DNA from: Vulcanimicrobiota bacterium
GTDB taxonomy: Bacteria; Vulcanimicrobiota; Vulcanimicrobiia; Vulcanimicrobiales; Vulcanimicrobiaceae
NCBI GenBank assembly: GCA_030043675.1
Contig: JASHXG010000236.1
Location: 1 to 20,282, forward strand
Direction: 5' to 3'
DNA: 20,282 bases
Part shown: positions 8,436-16,781 of the stretch, in pieces
Numbering within the stretch: position 1 is the stretch's first letter
Layout of the letters: each line of letters begins with the position of its first letter
Notes under the pieces: generated by a model
Database searches by the model: none
The model's input: the letters and a program-made list of their open reading frames with translations, nothing else
What the model was told of the DNA's origin: nothing
Translations under genes and position numbers: made by a program

Positions 8436-9025
8436 CGCAGCTTGGATTCTTTGGTGCAGGACGACGCGTTCTGCTCGACGAGGAGAGCGGCCAAATTGCG
8501 TACACGCCGCAGTTCGTCGATTTGCGCACCGCGCACGATTGGTTCGAGGAGCTGCTGAATCAGGCCGACTGGCGCAGCGAGCGCCGGCGGATGTACGACC
8601 GTTACGTCGACGTGCCACGGTTGGTCGCGCGCTATGCACTCGACGGGGCGAGCGTTCCGCCGGCGCTTGCGCAGGCCGCGCAACGCGCGCGCGAGCAGAC
8701 CGGCGTCCCGTTCAATAGTGCCGGCCTGAACCTCTACCGCGACGGCCGTGACAGCGTCGCTCCGCACAACGATCATCTCTACGAGATCGTCGCCGGATTT
8801 CCAATCGCGCTCATCTCGCTGGGGGCAACCCGGCTGATGACGATTCGCAGCAAGGCCAAACCGCGGCGCATCCTCGATCTGGAATTGGAGAACGGCAGCC
8901 TGCTGCTCATGAGCTACGAGACGCAGAGGTTCTACGATCACGGCATCCCGAAGACGCGGAGCGCCGTCGGCGCGCGCATCAGCGTTGCGTTGCGCGTACG
9001 GCCACTCGAAGGCGCGCCTTCGTAA
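8432..9025 (+). CDS. AlkB-like Fe(II)/2-oxoglutarate dioxygenase, probable CTG start
   Basis: Predicted nucleic-acid or alkyl-damage demethylase of the AlkB superfamily. The core is clear: LNLYRDGRDSVAPHNDH carries the HxD iron ligands (His112, Asp114), then SLGATRLMTIR, GSLLLM, distal His170 in YDHGIPK, and RISVALR with the 2-oxoglutarate-binding Arg residues. The first conventional start in this frame is TTG 8522, which would remove about 30 residues. The upstream codons still read as family sequence (LGFFGAG, then GQIAYTPQFVD), and no ATG, GTG or TTG lies between. A CTG at 8432, overlapping the GDH stop as CTGA, gives a normal 197-aa protein and is used here. TTG 8522 or a base error turning ATGA to CTGA are the alternatives. 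The repair substrate is unknown. Confidence 0.8.
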   Translation: MTQLGFFGAGRRVLLDEESGQIAYTPQFVDLRTAHDWFEELLNQADWRSERRRMYDRYVDVPRLVARYALDGASVPPALAQAAQRAREQTGVPFNSAGLNLYRDGRDSVAPHNDHLYEIVAGFPIALISLGATRLMTIRSKAKPRRILDLELENGSLLLMSYETQRFYDHGIPKTRSAVGARISVALRVRPLEGAPS

Positions 9026-9044
9026 GCTTGCGAAGACGACGTTC

Positions 9045-10022
9045 ATGGAACCGATCGATCGTCGCACGTTTTTAGCCGCCGGCGCCGCGACCGCGGCTTC
9101 GTTGGGAACGGCGTCGCCGGCTGCGGCCAAGGCGGATAAATCAGGCGCGGTCTTTCTCTCTACGTGGAAGTGGGGCGTTCACGCCAACACGCGCGCCGCA
9201 GAGGTGCTCGACGGCGGCGGGTCGCTGCTTGACGCGGTCGAGAAGGGCATCAACGTCGTCGAGGACGATCCGAACGTCATGACCGTCGGCTACGGAGGTC
9301 TGCCCAACGCGCAAGGCGAGGTCGAGCTCGACGCGGGCATCATGGATGGCACGACACATCGCGCCGGTTCGATCTGCAACTTGCATAAGATCAAGAATCC
9401 GATCTCCGTCGCGCGCCTCGTCATGGAGAGGACGCGGCACACGACCTTGGCGGGCGAGGGTGCGCTGCAGTTCGCCATCGCGATGGGTTTCGCGCCGATG
9501 CAGCTGCTCACGCCCAAGAGTCTCGAGGCGTGGCTGAAGTGGCGGAGCACGCCCGACCGCAAGAGCTTCTGGATCGACGGCGAGCATCACGACACGATCG
9601 GCATGGTTGCGGCCGACGGCGAGGGCAAGGTTGTGGCGGGCTGCTCGACCAGCGGTCTGGCCTGGAAGATTCCCGGCCGCGTCGCCGACTCACCGCTGGT
9701 AGGCTGCGGCTACTACGCGGACGATGCGGCCGGCGCCGCGTCGGCAACCGGCGACGGTGACGTCATGACGAACTATTGCACCTCGGCCTTCATCGTGCAG
9801 CAGATGGCGCGCGGAGCCCATCCCCAAGAGGCTTGTGAAGAGTGCATGCGGATGATGGCGCGAAGTGCGCCGGACATCCACACCGACATGTATTGCGTGA
9901 TCGCCATCAATCCGCGCGGCGAAATCGGTGCCGCCTCGATGAACTCCAAACAGCCGCTGCAGTACGCGCACTGGCGCGGCGGCTCCGGGACGCTGGAGAC
10001 GGCAGCGGCCTTTCTCGGGTGA
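9045..10022 (+). CDS. Tat-exported N4-(beta-N-acetylglucosaminyl)-L-asparaginase (glycosylasparaginase, Ntn hydrolase)
   Basis: 325 aa; cleaves the amide between GlcNAc and asparagine, or related beta-aspartyl amides, after self-cleavage. ATG 9045 is chosen because it opens with a Tat signal, DRRTFLAAGAATAAS; the open frame before it overlaps the AlkB gene. The precursor would split between Asp183 and Thr184 in HHDTIGMV, freeing Thr184 as nucleophile. Downstream STSGLAWKIPGRVADSP and GCGYYADD are the family's substrate and structural motifs. Tat export suggests that the enzyme works on external glycoasparagine or peptides. Its stop overlaps the peptide-binding lipoprotein start as GTGA, linking amide cleavage to uptake of small peptides or products (inference). 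Confidence 0.9.
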   Translation: MEPIDRRTFLAAGAATAASLGTASPAAAKADKSGAVFLSTWKWGVHANTRAAEVLDGGGSLLDAVEKGINVVEDDPNVMTVGYGGLPNAQGEVELDAGIMDGTTHRAGSICNLHKIKNPISVARLVMERTRHTTLAGEGALQFAIAMGFAPMQLLTPKSLEAWLKWRSTPDRKSFWIDGEHHDTIGMVAADGEGKVVAGCSTSGLAWKIPGRVADSPLVGCGYYADDAAGAASATGDGDVMTNYCTSAFIVQQMARGAHPQEACEECMRMMARSAPDIHTDMYCVIAINPRGEIGAASMNSKQPLQYAHWRGGSGTLETAAAFLG

Positions 10023-11593
10023 GAGCCGCGCCGGCGCTAGCCCTGCTCGCGCTCACGGCCTGCGCGCGCAGCGGCGAGATGTTGGCGCAAGCGCACGTTT
10101 TGCGGATTGCCGACAACGTGGATCCGACGTCGCTCAACCCGTTGCTCGCGCACGATCAAGTCACGATCGGCTACGATCTGCTCGTCACTCAGACGCTGGT
10201 CGGCTTGTCGGCCGGCAATACGCTGGTGCCGGTCCTGGTGACGCGGGTGCCGTCGCGCGCCAACGGTGACGTCGCGCCCGACGGCAAGACGATCGTCTAT
10301 CATCTCCGCCGGGGCGTCCGTTTTGCCGATGGGACGGAGCTGACGTCCCGCGACGTCGCATTCACCTTCCATGCGATCCTCGACCCGCGCAATCCGGTCG
10401 AGTCACAGGATGCCTATCGCCGCGTCGCCGCGTTGCAGACGCCCGGCCGGTATACGGTCGTCGTGCGCTTGAAGCAGCCTTGGAACGCCGCCGTCGCCGA
10501 GCTCTTCGCTCAAGCCGACTTTGCCTTCGGGATCCTTCCCGCGCATGCGTTCTCCTCGACCGACGTCGTGCATTCGGCCTGGAACCAGCTGCCGTTTGGA
10601 ACCGGACCCTTTCGCGTGGTGGAGTGGCAGCGCGCGAGCCGCATCGTGCTGGATCCCAATCCATATTACCGGCCGCGGCCGCGTCTACACCGCATCGCAT
10701 TCCTCCTGATTCCGACGCCGCAGGCAGCGTTGGTTGCGTTGCGCGCCCACGAGGTCGACGTCGTCGAGATCCTCGATCCCGCGCAGATTCCCATAGCGCG
10801 CGGCATTCCCGGGGCGCATCTGGTCTTCACTGCGGTCAACGGAGAGTACGAAATCACCGCGCGGACGTCACGCTCGCCGACCGACGACGTCCACGTGCGC
10901 CGGGCGATCGCCGCGGCCATCGACCGTCATGAGATCGCCCGCGCGAGCTTCGGCGCGCTCACTCCGGCCGATTCGTTCCTGCCCCGGGTCTTCAGCTGGC
11001 ACGATCCGGCGCCCGAGACGACGAGCTCCGATCCGCCGCGCGTCGCGCGCGAGCTTCAAGCGGATGGATGGCGCGAGATCGGCGGCGCGTGGCGGAAGGC
11101 GAGCCGTCCGCTCACCGTCACCATCGATTTCGAGCCGACGCTGGGGTCGTGGATCGAGGTGCTGGTCCAAGAGCAACTACGCCGCGCCGGAATCGACGCG
11201 CGCGTCAAACCGTTCCCGCCGGCGCTTTTCAACGCACCCGGCGGCCCGCTGCGCAGCGGCACCTTCACGCTTGCATCGAGTCAGTGGATTGGCGGCGCGG
11301 ATCCCGAGCAGTCGGTAGTCTTCGCATGCTCGCAGCGCGGCGGCGACGGAAACAACGACTCCGACTATTGCAATCCCCGATTCGACGCGTATTTCCTCGA
11401 TCAAGCGACTACGAGCGATCCATCCCGTCGCCGCCGCGACTTCGTCGAAATGCAGCGCATCGTGCGCGGCGACGTTCCAGTCGTGCCGCTCGCGTTTCAG
11501 TCGGACGTCGATGCAATCAGCGATCGCGTCAGCGGCTTCGCCCGGAACATGCTGATGTATCCGGTCGATGCTGCAGACTGGGACGTGCGTTAG
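10019..11593 (+). CDS. Peptide/oligopeptide ABC transporter substrate-binding lipoprotein (SBP family 5)
   Basis: 524 aa from GTG 10019, overlapping the asparaginase stop as GTGA. The start is fixed by a short lipoprotein signal with lipobox LTAC (Cys15). The family-5 fold is recognisable: LNPLLAHDQ, the signature LRRGVRFADGTELTSRDVAFTF, FGTGPFRVVEW, and NPYYRPRPRLHRIAF. The protein should bind peptides or similar ligands outside the membrane and hand them to Dpp/Opp-type permeases. No permease or ATPase genes lie in the window, so they must be encoded elsewhere or the protein acts as a free-standing receptor. It is convergent with the next gene, separated by 17 bases. Confidence 0.92.
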   Translation: MRAAPALALLALTACARSGEMLAQAHVLRIADNVDPTSLNPLLAHDQVTIGYDLLVTQTLVGLSAGNTLVPVLVTRVPSRANGDVAPDGKTIVYHLRRGVRFADGTELTSRDVAFTFHAILDPRNPVESQDAYRRVAALQTPGRYTVVVRLKQPWNAAVAELFAQADFAFGILPAHAFSSTDVVHSAWNQLPFGTGPFRVVEWQRASRIVLDPNPYYRPRPRLHRIAFLLIPTPQAALVALRAHEVDVVEILDPAQIPIARGIPGAHLVFTAVNGEYEITARTSRSPTDDVHVRRAIAAAIDRHEIARASFGALTPADSFLPRVFSWHDPAPETTSSDPPRVARELQADGWREIGGAWRKASRPLTVTIDFEPTLGSWIEVLVQEQLRRAGIDARVKPFPPALFNAPGGPLRSGTFTLASSQWIGGADPEQSVVFACSQRGGDGNNDSDYCNPRFDAYFLDQATTSDPSRRRRDFVEMQRIVRGDVPVVPLAFQSDVDAISDRVSGFARNMLMYPVDAADWDVR

Positions 11594-11610
11594 GCGCGTT
11601 AAGAGATCGC

Positions 11611-11982
11611 TTAGGTCGGCAACGGGGAGGCTGATTCCGAGGGCGACGGGGTCGGTCCGTAGATGGCCTCGCTGCCCGCGCAGACGGTTTTGCCCCCCAA
11701 TCTGAAGTCGACCAACGCAGAACCACGCGCCGACGTCGCGCTTGCGCCAAGCGCGACCGGTGCGCCGGGAGGAAGCGCGATCGAGTTGTAAAGCAAATCC
11801 GTTTGGCGCGTCATTGCGTCGATCGAGCGGTCGGTGTTGAGGTAGTCGTTGAACCATCTGCAGGTATCGACCGATCCCGGCAGTGCGGCGAAGGAGTAGA
11901 GAATCGTTTGCGCCGGAGCCGCCATCCCGACGAGGGCGACGAGGGCGGCGAAGGCGGTAGCGGCGACGACCGTGCGCTTCAT
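11611..11982 (-). CDS. Small secreted protein of unknown function
   Basis: 123 aa with a strong Sec signal (MKRTVV, hydrophobic, AAPAQ, cleavage near residue 24). No family is recognised. The mature part has only two Cys (41 and 101), which could form a disulfide, a polar helical segment (WFNDYLNTDRSIDAMTRQ), and a Ser/Pro tail (PTPSPSESASPLPT). Coding is supported by the signal and by GAGAAG directly before the ATG, though the spacing is poor. It follows the phosphoribosyltransferase on the same strand after 12 bases, and could be cotranscribed with it. Confidence 0.72.
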   Translation of the reverse strand: MKRTVVAATAFAALVALVGMAAPAQTILYSFAALPGSVDTCRWFNDYLNTDRSIDAMTRQTDLLYNSIALPPGAPVALGASATSARGSALVDFRLGGKTVCAGSEAIYGPTPSPSESASPLPT

Positions 11983-11994
11983 CTTCTCATGATA

Positions 11995-12660
11995 CTACGC
12001 GCTTGCGCCTCGACCCCTCGTCTCGGCTGCCTGCTCCAGCAGGCGGCGAACTTCTTCGTCGCTCGTCTGCTCGAAGTTCTCGTAGTAGAGCCCGACCGCG
12101 CGAAAAGGTTCGGGGGTATGCGGACAGACCACGCGGTCGGCGACGCTTCGCAGGCCGGCGCAGGTGCGCGCCGCCGCGACCGGAACCGCGACCACGATCG
12201 AGGCGGGGGCGCGGCGTCGCAGAGCGATCGACGCCGCGCGCATCGTCGCGCCGGTAGCAAGCCCATCGTCGACGACGATCGCGTTCTTGCCCGCGATATC
12301 CGGCTCCGGGCGTCCCTCGCGATAGGCGGCCTCACGACGGCGGACCTCGTCCAACTCGCGTTGCACCACGTCGGCCAGCGTCATCTCGTCCACGCCAAGC
12401 GATTCGATCAGTGCTTCGTCGACGACGCAGCTGCCATCGCTCGCAACCGCGCCCATGGCCAACTCTTCGTGACCCGGAACGCCGAGTTTGCGGACGACGT
12501 ACACGTCGAGCGGAATGCGAAGCCGCTTCGCGATTTCGTAACCGACCGGAACGCCGCCGCGCGGCAACGCCAGCACGATGGCATTGGAGTCGCCGGCATA
12601 GGAGGCCAGCGACTCGGCCAACTCTCTGCCGGCATCCGCCCGGTCGTGAAAAAGCGCCAT
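11995..12660 (-). CDS. Phosphoribosyltransferase family protein
   Basis: 221 aa. Residues 128-139 (IVVDDGLATGAT) are the PRPP-binding loop of type I phosphoribosyltransferases, and ALPRGGVPVGYEIAKRL at the N-terminus is the usual pyrophosphate-side loop. DVYVVRKLGVPGHEELAMGA matches the stand-alone, stress-type PRTase-like proteins often annotated only as phosphoribosyltransferase. ATG 12660 is preferred over upstream in-frame starts, because the upstream extension is Arg-rich and lacks family similarity. The base or other acceptor is not predictable. It is divergent from the large Asp-box gene. Confidence 0.88.
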   Translation of the reverse strand: MALFHDRADAGRELAESLASYAGDSNAIVLALPRGGVPVGYEIAKRLRIPLDVYVVRKLGVPGHEELAMGAVASDGSCVVDEALIESLGVDEMTLADVVQRELDEVRRREAAYREGRPEPDIAGKNAIVVDDGLATGATMRAASIALRRRAPASIVVAVPVAAARTCAGLRSVADRVVCPHTPEPFRAVGLYYENFEQTSDEEVRRLLEQAAETRGRGASA

Positions 12661-12749
12661 GAGTGAGTGTTCCCGTGTTAGCAGAGGGCGCCCCGCTCTG
12701 AGTGCGAACTCGCGCGAGCATGGAGTGTAGCCTTTCTCTCTCTCGATCG

Positions 12750-15700
12750 ATGCAGCGCGCCGCCGCCGTACTGTTGCTCGCGGGCGCCGCGACCTTACTG
12801 CCGGCGGGCGCCGACTCACCGGCCGATGCAACCGCAACACTGACGAGCAAGCTGCAGTGGCGCAGCGTTGGGCCGTTTATCGGCGGCCGCGTCGTCGCCG
12901 TGAGCGGCGTGTCCTCGCGCGCGAACCTGTTTTACATGGGCGGGGTCGACGGCGGCGTCTGGCGCAGCACAGACTACGGCCTCAGCTGGGAGAATCTCAC
13001 CGACGGTAAGCTGCCGAGTTCGAGCGACAGCATCGGAGCGCTCGCGGTTGCGCCCTCCGATCCCAACGTCATCTACGCCGGTACGGGTGAGAGCGACATC
13101 CGCGGCGACGTGATCACCGGCGACGGCGTCTACCGATCGGGCGATGCCGGCAAGACGTGGACGTACGCCGGCTTGCGCGACACGCACACGACCAGCGCAA
13201 TCGTCGTCGATCCCCGCAATCCCAATGTCGTCTACGCCTCTTCCATGGGGCACGTCTTCAAGGGAAATTCTGATCGCGGCGTCTTCAAATCCACTGACGG
13301 CGGAAGGACCTGGCGCAAAGTGCTCTACGTCGACGCGCAGACCGGAGCGATCGATCTGGTGATGGACGCGCGGCATCCCGACGTTCTCTACGCGGCCATG
13401 TGGCAAGCCTACCGCACGCCGTGGGCGCTCTCCAGCGGCGGAACGGGAAGCGGCCTCTATAAAAGCACGGACGGCGGTGCGCACTGGACGAATCTGACGC
13501 ACAATCCGGGCTTCCCGCAAGGATTGCTCGGGCGCATCGGCGTGACGGTTGCAGCCGGCAATCCCCGAGTCGTTTATGCGATCGTGCAGGCTAGGCAGGG
13601 CGGAGTCTTTCGGTCGGCTGATGGCGGCGCGACATGGAAGCAGGCCAACGATGAGTGGAAGCTGCGCCAACGGGCCTTCTATTACATGAGCATCTTCGCC
13701 GATCCGAACAACCCGAACACGGTCTACGTTCCGGAAGTCGACGCACTCTGGGTCTCGCACGACGGCGCTCGAACGTTCACCGAGTTGCACACGCCGCACG
13801 GCGACAACCACATCGTGTGGATCGATCCGAAGGACTCACGCGTGCTGCTCGAGGGAAACGACGGCGGAGCTACGGTCTCGACCAACGGCGGCGTGACCTG
13901 GAGCCCCGAACACAATCAGCCGACGGGACAGTTCTATCACGTATCGCTCGACGATCAGTTTCCGTTCCACATCTACGGCGCACAGCAGGACGAAGGCTCA
14001 GTCGAAGGTCCGAGCGCTTCGGCCGGCGGCGCGATCGCGAGCGACGAGTGGCACAACGTCGCCTACGGCGAGAGCACCTTCGTCGCGCCGCAGCCGGGCG
14101 ATCCCAACATCACCTACGGCAGCGGCTACTTCAGCATCTTCTTGCGCTACGATCTTGCAACCGGAGAGTTTTCGAGCGTCAGCCCCTGGCCGAACTATCA
14201 GGAAGGCGCATACTCGGGCGAGTTGCGCTACCGCTTCGGCTGGACCCATCCGATCCTGTTCTCGCCGGTGAATCCAAAAGAGCTGCTGGTGGGTGCGCAG
14301 TACGTGTTGCGCAGCGACGACTACGGCCGGACCTGGCAAACGATCAGCCCCGATCTCACGCGCAACGACCCGCGCACGGAGGCGCCGACCGGCGGTCCGA
14401 TCGATCTCGACCAAACCAGCGCCGAAGTCTTCCCGGGAATCTGTTCGCTGGCCGTCTCACCGCTCGACGGCAACCTTCTTTGGGCCGGTTCCGACGACGG
14501 GCTCGTACACGTGACCACCGATGGCGGCGGCCACTGGACGGCCGTTACGCCGCCGGATCTGCCGCAATGGGCGCAGATCACGTCCATCGAGCCGTCGCAT
14601 ACCAGCAAAGGCACCGCCTATCTGACGGCCTCGCGTTACATGTGGGACGATTTCCATCCGTACGTCTTCGAAACCACCGATTACGGCCGTACGTGGACGG
14701 CGATCGTGACCGGCCTCCCCGACGACCAGTACGTCTTCGCGATTCGCCAAGACCCGCGTGACGCAAACTTGCTCTTTGCCGGAACCAAGAATACCGTCTA
14801 CGTCAGCCTGAACGGCGGAGCTGCGTGGCAGCCGCTCGCGCTCAACCTGCCGCGCGTCCAAGTGCGTGACATCGCGATCGATTCGCGCCAGGGGGCGGTC
14901 GCGATCGCGACCCACGGGCGGGCGTTTTGGGTGCTCGACAACCTCGCATTGCTCGAGCAGCTTACGACTTCGCCGACGGCAAATGCACCCAATCTCTTCG
15001 CGCCGCAGACGGCCTGGCTCACCCACGCGTACGGCGCGCCTGAGTATCCCCGTCCGTCCGCCGGCGTCAATCCACCCTTTGGAGCGACGGTCTTCTTTGA
15101 CGTTCCCGCGAGCTACGACGGGAAAACGCCGGTCTCTCTCGCCTTCTTCGACGCGCGAGGCGGGCTGATTCGAAACTTCGCGCTCCATCTGCGCTCGCCG
15201 AAGGCGCAGGCGTCGCCCAGCCCCGGCCCTTGGGACCCGGCGCGGACGCGGCGCGAAGCAGAGGAGCGGCGTACCGCGATTGGGCCGGGCATGAACAGCT
15301 TCCAGTGGAACTTGCGCTATCCCGACGCCACCGAAGTAATCGGCTTCGAGCCGCCGGTGGCGGCCGGCGGCTTGACCGACGAGGTCGACGGGCCGGTCGT
15401 CGTCCCGGGCGGCTATAGCGTGGTGCTCGACTACGGAGGGCAGCGTCTGCGGCAATCTTTCGAGGTCGCGCTCGATCCTCGGCTGCACGCCTCGCCGGAC
15501 GCGCTGGCCGCGCGTCTCGCGCTGCAGCTGCAAATCCACGCAGCGCTCGATCAGCTCAATCGAACGATCAACGACGCGATCGATCTCCGCGACAATCTCA
15601 ATACCGCAATGACCGCGCACCGTTTAACCGAAGCTCAAGCGCATGCGGCGATCGCGGCGCTCGACGGTGAGATCGCCGACTTGGTACAGCTGCAAATTCT

Positions 15701-15893
15701 GTCGAGCGAAGGGTCGGTGCTGCACGAAACCAAGCTGCGCAGCCATCTCGCGTATCTCGCCGCCGATGTGGACCTTGCGTACGACCGGCCGACGGCGGCT
15801 CAGTATGCCGTCTTCGAGCGGCTGAATGCGCAAGCACAGGCCGGAGAACGCAAGCTGAACGCGGCGATCGCGCAGGGCCGGGCTTTACTATGA
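12750..15893 (+). CDS. Secreted VPS10/sortilin-like Asp-box (BNR) glycosyl-hydrolase-type protein
   Basis: 1047 aa from ATG 12750. In-frame GTG 12702 and ATG 12720 are possible, but 12750 gives the cleanest signal (MQRAAAVLLLAGA, cleavage near AGA-DSP). About eleven Asp-box units of the SxDxGxxW form fill 12960-14840, for example STDYGLSW, STDGGRTW, STDGGAHW, SADGGATW, TTDGGGHW and TTDYGRTW. They describe one or two beta propellers as in sortilin or COG4447-type glycosyl hydrolases. The C-terminal third has an Ig-like beta region (MNSFQWNLRYPD, VVVPGGYSVVLDYGG) and then a helical tail. Many such proteins are annotated as glycosyl hydrolases without shown activity; no catalytic residue can be assigned. 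Its stop overlaps the aspartic-protease-like gene as ATGA. Confidence 0.9.
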   Translation: MQRAAAVLLLAGAATLLPAGADSPADATATLTSKLQWRSVGPFIGGRVVAVSGVSSRANLFYMGGVDGGVWRSTDYGLSWENLTDGKLPSSSDSIGALAVAPSDPNVIYAGTGESDIRGDVITGDGVYRSGDAGKTWTYAGLRDTHTTSAIVVDPRNPNVVYASSMGHVFKGNSDRGVFKSTDGGRTWRKVLYVDAQTGAIDLVMDARHPDVLYAAMWQAYRTPWALSSGGTGSGLYKSTDGGAHWTNLTHNPGFPQGLLGRIGVTVAAGNPRVVYAIVQARQGGVFRSADGGATWKQANDEWKLRQRAFYYMSIFADPNNPNTVYVPEVDALWVSHDGARTFTELHTPHGDNHIVWIDPKDSRVLLEGNDGGATVSTNGGVTWSPEHNQPTGQFYHVSLDDQFPFHIYGAQQDEGSVEGPSASAGGAIASDEWHNVAYGESTFVAPQPGDPNITYGSGYFSIFLRYDLATGEFSSVSPWPNYQEGAYSGELRYRFGWTHPILFSPVNPKELLVGAQYVLRSDDYGRTWQTISPDLTRNDPRTEAPTGGPIDLDQTSAEVFPGICSLAVSPLDGNLLWAGSDDGLVHVTTDGGGHWTAVTPPDLPQWAQITSIEPSHTSKGTAYLTASRYMWDDFHPYVFETTDYGRTWTAIVTGLPDDQYVFAIRQDPRDANLLFAGTKNTVYVSLNGGAAWQPLALNLPRVQVRDIAIDSRQGAVAIATHGRAFWVLDNLALLEQLTTSPTANAPNLFAPQTAWLTHAYGAPEYPRPSAGVNPPFGATVFFDVPASYDGKTPVSLAFFDARGGLIRNFALHLRSPKAQASPSPGPWDPARTRREAEERRTAIGPGMNSFQWNLRYPDATEVIGFEPPVAAGGLTDEVDGPVVVPGGYSVVLDYGGQRLRQSFEVALDPRLHASPDALAARLALQLQIHAALDQLNRTINDAIDLRDNLNTAMTAHRLTEAQAHAAIAALDGEIADLVQLQILSSEGSVLHETKLRSHLAYLAADVDLAYDRPTAAQYAVFERLNAQAQAGERKLNAAIAQGRALL

Positions 15894-16759
15894 TGTGCGG
15901 AGCACGGTGCGTCACGATCGCGATCGCGACCCTGGCGGTCGCGCTGGCACCGAGCGCGGCATACGCCGTCGAACACATTCCGTTCACCGAGGTCGACGGG
16001 GGATTGATTCAGGTACAGGCATCGGTCGATGGACGTCCGCCGGTTCCGATGCTGATCGACCTGGGTGCCGGCGTCGACGTGTTCTCATCGAGCCTGGGCA
16101 AGCAGTTCGTCACCATCGACGGCAAGTACGTCAGCCTGCGCCTCTCGGGCGAGCGCGTCGATCTTCCGATCGGAACGATCGTATCGCTGGCGATCGGAGG
16201 CGTCACCATCGACGTTCCGCGGGTCGGCGTTTGGTCGGGGCTCGACGGAAGCGGCGTCGAAGGCTTGATATCGGCCACGGCGTTTCGCAACATCGCCACC
16301 ACCTTCGACTTTCGTAACCACGAGCTGATCGTCGAAGACGCGCAGACGTTCCCGGAACGCGAGCGGGCGGCAACCCGAGTTCCGCTGCTCCTCCAGGACG
16401 ACCTCGGAGTCGCGCTCGGACTCTTCGCTCGCTTCGACTTCGGCGGCGGCGTGACCGGACTGTGCGAGATCGATACCGGCTCGCAAGGGATCATGCTCGA
16501 CCGGACGTTTGCATCGAGACTCGGCATCAACCTGGCGGACCCGCGATATAAGCGCGTTCCCATGGCGGCCGGGGGCGGGGTCGTCGCGAGCGCGCCGTCG
16601 ATCGCGCTGATCGGCGCACCCGACACGACGATTGCCGGCCCTAAGGTGACTTACGCCAACTTGATCTACGACTGCAACGTCGGCAATCAGTTTTGGGCGG
16701 GCCGGACCTTCACGCTCGATCTTCGCAACCGCGCGCTGTATGTAGCCTCGTCTTCATAG
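15890..16759 (+). CDS. Secreted retropepsin/pepsin-like aspartyl-protease-fold protein
   Basis: 289 aa with a Sec signal (to about AYA, residue 26). Two lobes each carry an active-site-like motif followed by hydrophobic beta strands: LIDLGAGVDVFSSSLG (Asp57) and EIDTGSQGIMLDRTF (Asp195). The second is a canonical DTGS; in the first, Leu58 replaces Thr or Ser. ISATAFRN and LDLRNRALYV resemble the lobe-end flaps of single-chain bacterial aspartyl proteases (PF13650/PF13975-like). Both Asp residues are kept, so activity is possible but weakened geometry is likely. It starts within the stop of the Asp-box protein, so the two are made together and both are exported. Confidence 0.82.
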   Translation: MMCGARCVTIAIATLAVALAPSAAYAVEHIPFTEVDGGLIQVQASVDGRPPVPMLIDLGAGVDVFSSSLGKQFVTIDGKYVSLRLSGERVDLPIGTIVSLAIGGVTIDVPRVGVWSGLDGSGVEGLISATAFRNIATTFDFRNHELIVEDAQTFPERERAATRVPLLLQDDLGVALGLFARFDFGGGVTGLCEIDTGSQGIMLDRTFASRLGINLADPRYKRVPMAAGGGVVASAPSIALIGAPDTTIAGPKVTYANLIYDCNVGNQFWAGRTFTLDLRNRALYVASSS

Positions 16760-16766
16760 CCTTATC

Positions 16767-16772
16767 GGAGGA
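16767..16772 (+). promoter_or_regulatory. Strong ribosome binding site before the 97-aa gene
   Basis: GGAGGA, 9 bases ahead of ATG 16782 and 7 bases after the protease-like stop. It is the strongest Shine-Dalgarno on the + strand here and supports the small gene as real. Confidence 0.75.
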
Positions 16773-16781
16773 AACATTCCA

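Noticed and set aside
11594..11610. Terminator between the lipoprotein and the small secreted gene
   Set aside because: Only 17 bases separate the stops and they form no usable hairpin.
14457..15620. Long open frame (387 codons) on the - strand within the Asp-box gene
   Set aside because: It is antisense to clear Asp-box repeats, is Arg-rich with no domain or signal, and such frames are common opposite GC-rich genes.
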